DNA of 64,000 nt from NCBI GenBank assembly GCA_006386115.1, contig VFIW01000015.1, forward strand, positions 298,501-362,500, given 5' to 3'. Position numbers and translations under genes: made by a program. Shown here piece by piece: positions 61,444 to 64,000 of this stretch. Origin of the DNA: Globisporangium splendens (lineage: Eukaryota > Oomycota > Peronosporomycetes > Pythiales > Pythiaceae). Position 1 is the first letter of the stretch. Each line of letters begins with the position of its first letter. The notes under the pieces were generated by a model. It had not been told where the DNA came from and did no database searches. It saw only the letters and a program-made list of their open reading frames with translations.

Positions 61444-61524
61444 GACAGCTTGGCCGAGTGGTTAAGGCGATAGCCTGCTAAGTTATTGGGGCAACCCGCG
61501 TGAGTTCGAATCTCACAGCTGTCG
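61444..61524 (+). tRNA. tRNA-Ser (GCT anticodon), array unit 1
   Basis: 81 bases: acceptor GACAGCT pairs with AGCTGTC, anticodon stem ATAGC/GTTAT with loop CTGCTAA (anticodon GCT, reading AGC/AGU), long variable arm TGGGGCAACCCGC typical of tRNA-Ser, T arm GTGAG-TTCGAAT-CTCAC, discriminator G. A T-run (CTTTT) follows within 10 bases as RNA polymerase III terminator. No intron. Confidence 0.95.
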
Positions 61525-61612
61525 ATTCTCTTTTCCCTCTTTTTCTGTTTGCATCCAGTCGGCCGACCGGTGGGTCGACCACCCGGCTGGCTCACGCACG
61601 CACGCACGCACG

Positions 61613-61650
<38 letters not shown>

Positions 61651-62150
61651 CGCTCCCTCCCCTTCTCTTTCGACTGCCGCTCTCGTCTGTGTCTTTGTGT
61701 GTGTCTGCCTGCCTGGTCATCTCTTTGTTGTTGGTTTGTAGATTGGAGAGAGTATTTGTGAGTGTGTGTGTTGCTGTCGTTTCGACCGACGCGAAAGCGA
61801 GTCTGTGCGCCTGGTGTCTTTCTTTCTCCGGGCTGCTGGCGATTTGGTGGTTTTGTTTTTGCAAAAGCAGCCAGCTGACCGGCAAGCTAGTTGTTGTGCC
61901 GTGGTGTTCGTTCGTTCGTTCGCTCGTTCGCTCGTTCGTTCGCGAGCGTCAGCCGTGACCGATGGCTGTTGTGGTAGCGCATTCTTTGTGTGAGTATTGT
62001 GTGTGACGTGTCGAACGCGGTGTAGGGTGTGTGTTTGTGTGTTGTTGTTGTGTTTGTGTTTGTGTGTGTGTTTTTGTGTTGGCGCAACATAAGCAGGAAG
62101 GGTAGGTTAGGTGTGTGATTTGTTATTGCGTTTGCGTTGGCTAATTCTGA

Positions 62151-62231
62151 GACAGCTTGGCCGAGTGGTCAAGGCGATAGCCTGCTAAGTTATTGGGGCA
62201 ACCCGCGTGAGTTCGAATCTCACAGCTGTCG
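62151..62231 (+). tRNA. tRNA-Ser (GCT anticodon), array unit 2
   Basis: Same 81-base gene as unit 1 with one difference seen, a T-to-C change in the D loop (GTGGTC). All stems are intact and the TTTT terminator is conserved. Confidence 0.93.
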
Positions 62232-62319
62232 ATTCTCTTTTCCCTCTTTTTCTGTTTGCATCCAGTCGGCCGACCGGTGGGTCGACCACCCGGCTGGCTC
62301 ACGCACGCACGCACGCACG

Positions 62320-62352
<33 letters not shown>

Positions 62353-62405
62353 CATACAAAAAAACACACAATCACACACCTACGTGACCCTCCCCTTCTC
62401 GTTTA

Positions 62406-62450
62406 GGGGGGGGGGGGGGTGGGGGGGGGGGGGGGGGGCAAAAAAAAAAA
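62406..62450. repeat. poly-G/poly-A run in array unit 2
   Basis: Two G runs (14 and 19 G, split by a T) followed by C and ten A. It is absent from the other units. It could be a G-quadruplex-prone tract, but in this indel-rich unit an assembly or read error is just as likely. Confidence 0.6.
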
Positions 62451-62937
62451 CTGCCGCTCCGTCTGTGTCTTGTGGGCTGTGTCTGCATGCATGGTCATTC
62501 TTTGTGTGGGTTTGTAGATTGGAAGAGGAGGTATTTGTGAGTGTGTGTGTGCTGTCGTTTTTTTTCAGACCGACGCGAAAGCGAGTACTGTGCGCCTGGG
62601 TCTTTCTTTCGTCCGGGCTGCTGGCGATTTGGGGTTTTGGTTTTGCAAAAGCAGCCAGGACCGGCAAGCATTGGTTTGTGCCGTGGTGTTTCGTGTCGTG
62701 CCGCTTCGGGCGCTCGCTCGTTCGTTCGCGAAGCGTCAGCCTGACGATGGCTGTGGTTATGCGCATTTATTTGTTTGTGAGTATTGTGGTGTGACTGTGT
62801 CGAACGCCGGTGTAGGGTGTGTGTTTTGTGTTGTGTGTTGGGTTTGTTGTGTGTGTGTTTTTGTGTTGGCCGCAACATAGCAGGAAGGGTGAGGTTAGGT
62901 GGTGTGATTTGTTATTGCGTTGAGTGGTTAATTATGA

Positions 62938-63017
62938 GACAGCTTGCCGAGTGGTAAAGGCAGAGAGCCTGTAATTATTGGGGCAACCCGAGTGAGTTCG
63001 AAATTCACAGCTCGTCG
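62938..63017 (+). pseudogene. degenerate tRNA-Ser copy, array unit 3
   Basis: Clearly the same gene but with a lost C in the D stem (TTGCCGAG), a damaged anticodon arm (GCAGAGAGCCTGTAATTATT instead of GCGATAGCCTGCTAAGTTATT), and an extra C in the acceptor 3' strand (AGCTCGTC). The anticodon triplet is gone. It is either a decayed copy or a product of sequencing indels, as the spacer just upstream is also indel-rich. Confidence 0.8.
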
Positions 63018-63695
63018 ATTCTCTTTTCCTCTTTGTCTGTGCATCCAGTCCGGCCGACCGGTGGGTCGACCACCCTGCTGGCTCACGCACGCACGCACGC
63101 ACGCTCACACACGCACGCACGCACGCACGCTCACACACGCACGCTCACACACGCACACACACACACGCTCACACACACACACACACACACCTACGCTCCC
63201 TCCCCTTCTCTTTCGACTGCCGCTCTCGTCTGTGTCTTTGTGTGTGTCCTGCCTGGTCATCTCTTTGTTGTTGGTTTGTAGATTGGAGAGAGTATTTGTG
63301 AGTGTGTGTGTTGCTGTCGTATCTACCGACGCGAAAGCGAGTCTGTGCGCCTGGTGTCTTTCCTTCTCCGGGCTGCTGGCGATTTGTGGTTTTGTTTTTT
63401 GGCACAACAGCCAGCTGACCGGCAAGCTAGTTTGTTTGTGCCTGGTGTTCGTTGTCCGTTCGTTCGTTTTCGTTTCGCTCGTTCGTTCGCAGCGTCAGCC
63501 GTGACCGATGGCTGTTGTGGTAGCGCATTCTTTGTGTGAGTATTGTGTGTGACGTGTCGAACGCGGTGTAGGGTGTGTGTTTGTGTGTTGTTGTTGTGTT
63601 TGTGTTTGTTGTGTTTTTTTGTGTTGGCGCAACATAAGCAGGAAGGGTAGGTTAGGTGTGTGATTTGTTATTGCGTTTGCGTTGGTTAATTCTGA

Positions 63696-63776
63696 GACAG
63701 CTTGGCCGAGTGGTTAAGGCGATAGCCTGCTAAGTTATTGGGGCAACCCGCGTGAGTTCGAATCTCACAGCTGTCG
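63696..63776 (+). tRNA. tRNA-Ser (GCT anticodon), array unit 4
   Basis: Identical in sequence to the unit 1 gene as far as I can read, with the same flanks and terminator. The unit continues to the window end. Confidence 0.95.
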
Positions 63777-64000
63777 ATTCTCTTTTCCCTCTTTTTCTGT
63801 TTGCATCCAGTCGGCCGACCGGTGGGTCGACCACCCTGCTGGCTCACGCACGCACGCACGCACGCTCACACACGCACGCACGCACGCACGCTCACACACG
63901 CACGCTCACACACGCACACACACACACGCTCACACACACACACACACACACCTACGCTCCCTCCCCTTCTCTTTCGACTGCCGCTCTCGTCTGTGTCTTT

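Larger units (their letters stand above)
61444..64000 (+). repeat. tandem array of tRNA-Ser units (window-terminal)
   Basis: Units start at 61444, 62151, 62938 and 63696 (periods 707, 787 and 758 bases) and continue past the window. Each unit is tRNA-Ser, a short constant segment (CATCCAGTCGGCCGACCGG, TGGGTCGACCACC), a microsatellite block of (GCAC)n and (CA)n (about 61600-61648, 62300-62353, 63085-63191, 63845-63951), a spacer with GAAAGCGAGTCTG, a (GTTC)n-like tract (as at 61908-61940), TG-rich sequence, and a GGGTAGGTTAGGTG box before the next tRNA. Units 1, 3 and 4 have long near-identical stretches. The unit-2 spacer is riddled with small indels. Confidence 0.9.

Noticed and set aside
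61500..63540. Open frames of 60-195 codons across the tRNA array (rich in HTHTHT, TRTH or VCVCV)
   Set aside because: They are produced by translating CA/GT and GCAC microsatellites and the tRNA itself, and change frame between units.
61580..63960. Possible CRISPR-like or satellite array
   Set aside because: Repeats are simple-sequence tracts within units of more than 700 bases bearing tRNA genes. There are no regular repeat-spacer units and the genome is eukaryotic.

Overview
The window looks like nuclear DNA of an oomycete (Pythium/Phytophthora type). The evidence is dense, mostly short-intron genes (GT-AG introns of about 45-110 bases), tightly packed on both strands, tandem folate-biopterin transporter genes, C1/C2-domain and Q-rich proteins, and the general protein families. 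The genus cannot be told from sequence alone. Exon boundaries below were placed by eye from frame, GT/AG and family conservation. Nearly all multi-exon models sum to a whole number of codons.

Layout. 0-4.5 kb: a partial SS18/SSXT coactivator gene (-) divergent from a propionyl/acetyl-CoA synthetase gene (ACSS3/PrpE-like, +). 4.8-12.8 kb: a SET-domain methyltransferase (+), a large C1+C2 membrane protein (-), and a small acidic protein with a PIP-like box (+). 12.8-15.7 kb: a second ACSS3-like gene in inverted orientation with identical exon lengths. 16.4-27.7 kb: a complete RAP1/TERF2IP homologue (BRCT-Myb-RCT), a DHHC palmitoyltransferase, QTRT2, a coiled-coil protein, a divergent cyclophilin, and a bZIP factor with a C-terminal membrane segment. 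28-35.2 kb: two same-strand folate-biopterin transporters separated by 3.9 kb without a recognisable gene. 37.4-54.4 kb: a mitochondrial SLC30A9-like zinc transporter, a DENN protein with a PDZ domain inside it, a Q-rich nuclear-type protein, NDUFAF5 (complex I assembly), V-ATPase subunit d, and mitochondrial leucyl-tRNA synthetase.

54.7-64 kb is different: a nest of broken mobile elements (a two-ORF LINE with AP-endonuclease and reverse transcriptase, interrupted by LTR-like copies) lying directly against a tandem array of tRNA-Ser(GCT) genes. The array has units of about 0.7-0.8 kb full of CA and other short repeats, and runs off the window end. A diverged copy of the array spacer lies, inverted, on the far side of the element nest, so the nest is bracketed by array-derived sequence.

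Several genes are probably mitochondrial (two ACSS3-like ligases, SLC30A9, NDUFAF5, LeuRS), but they are interleaved with unrelated genes and no operon-like logic is implied. The most unusual features are the tRNA-Ser array with its LINE neighbour and inverted spacer copy, the RAP1 homologue, the PDZ-in-DENN architecture, the membrane-tethered bZIP, and a sharply bounded gene-conversion tract between the two acyl-CoA synthetase genes.
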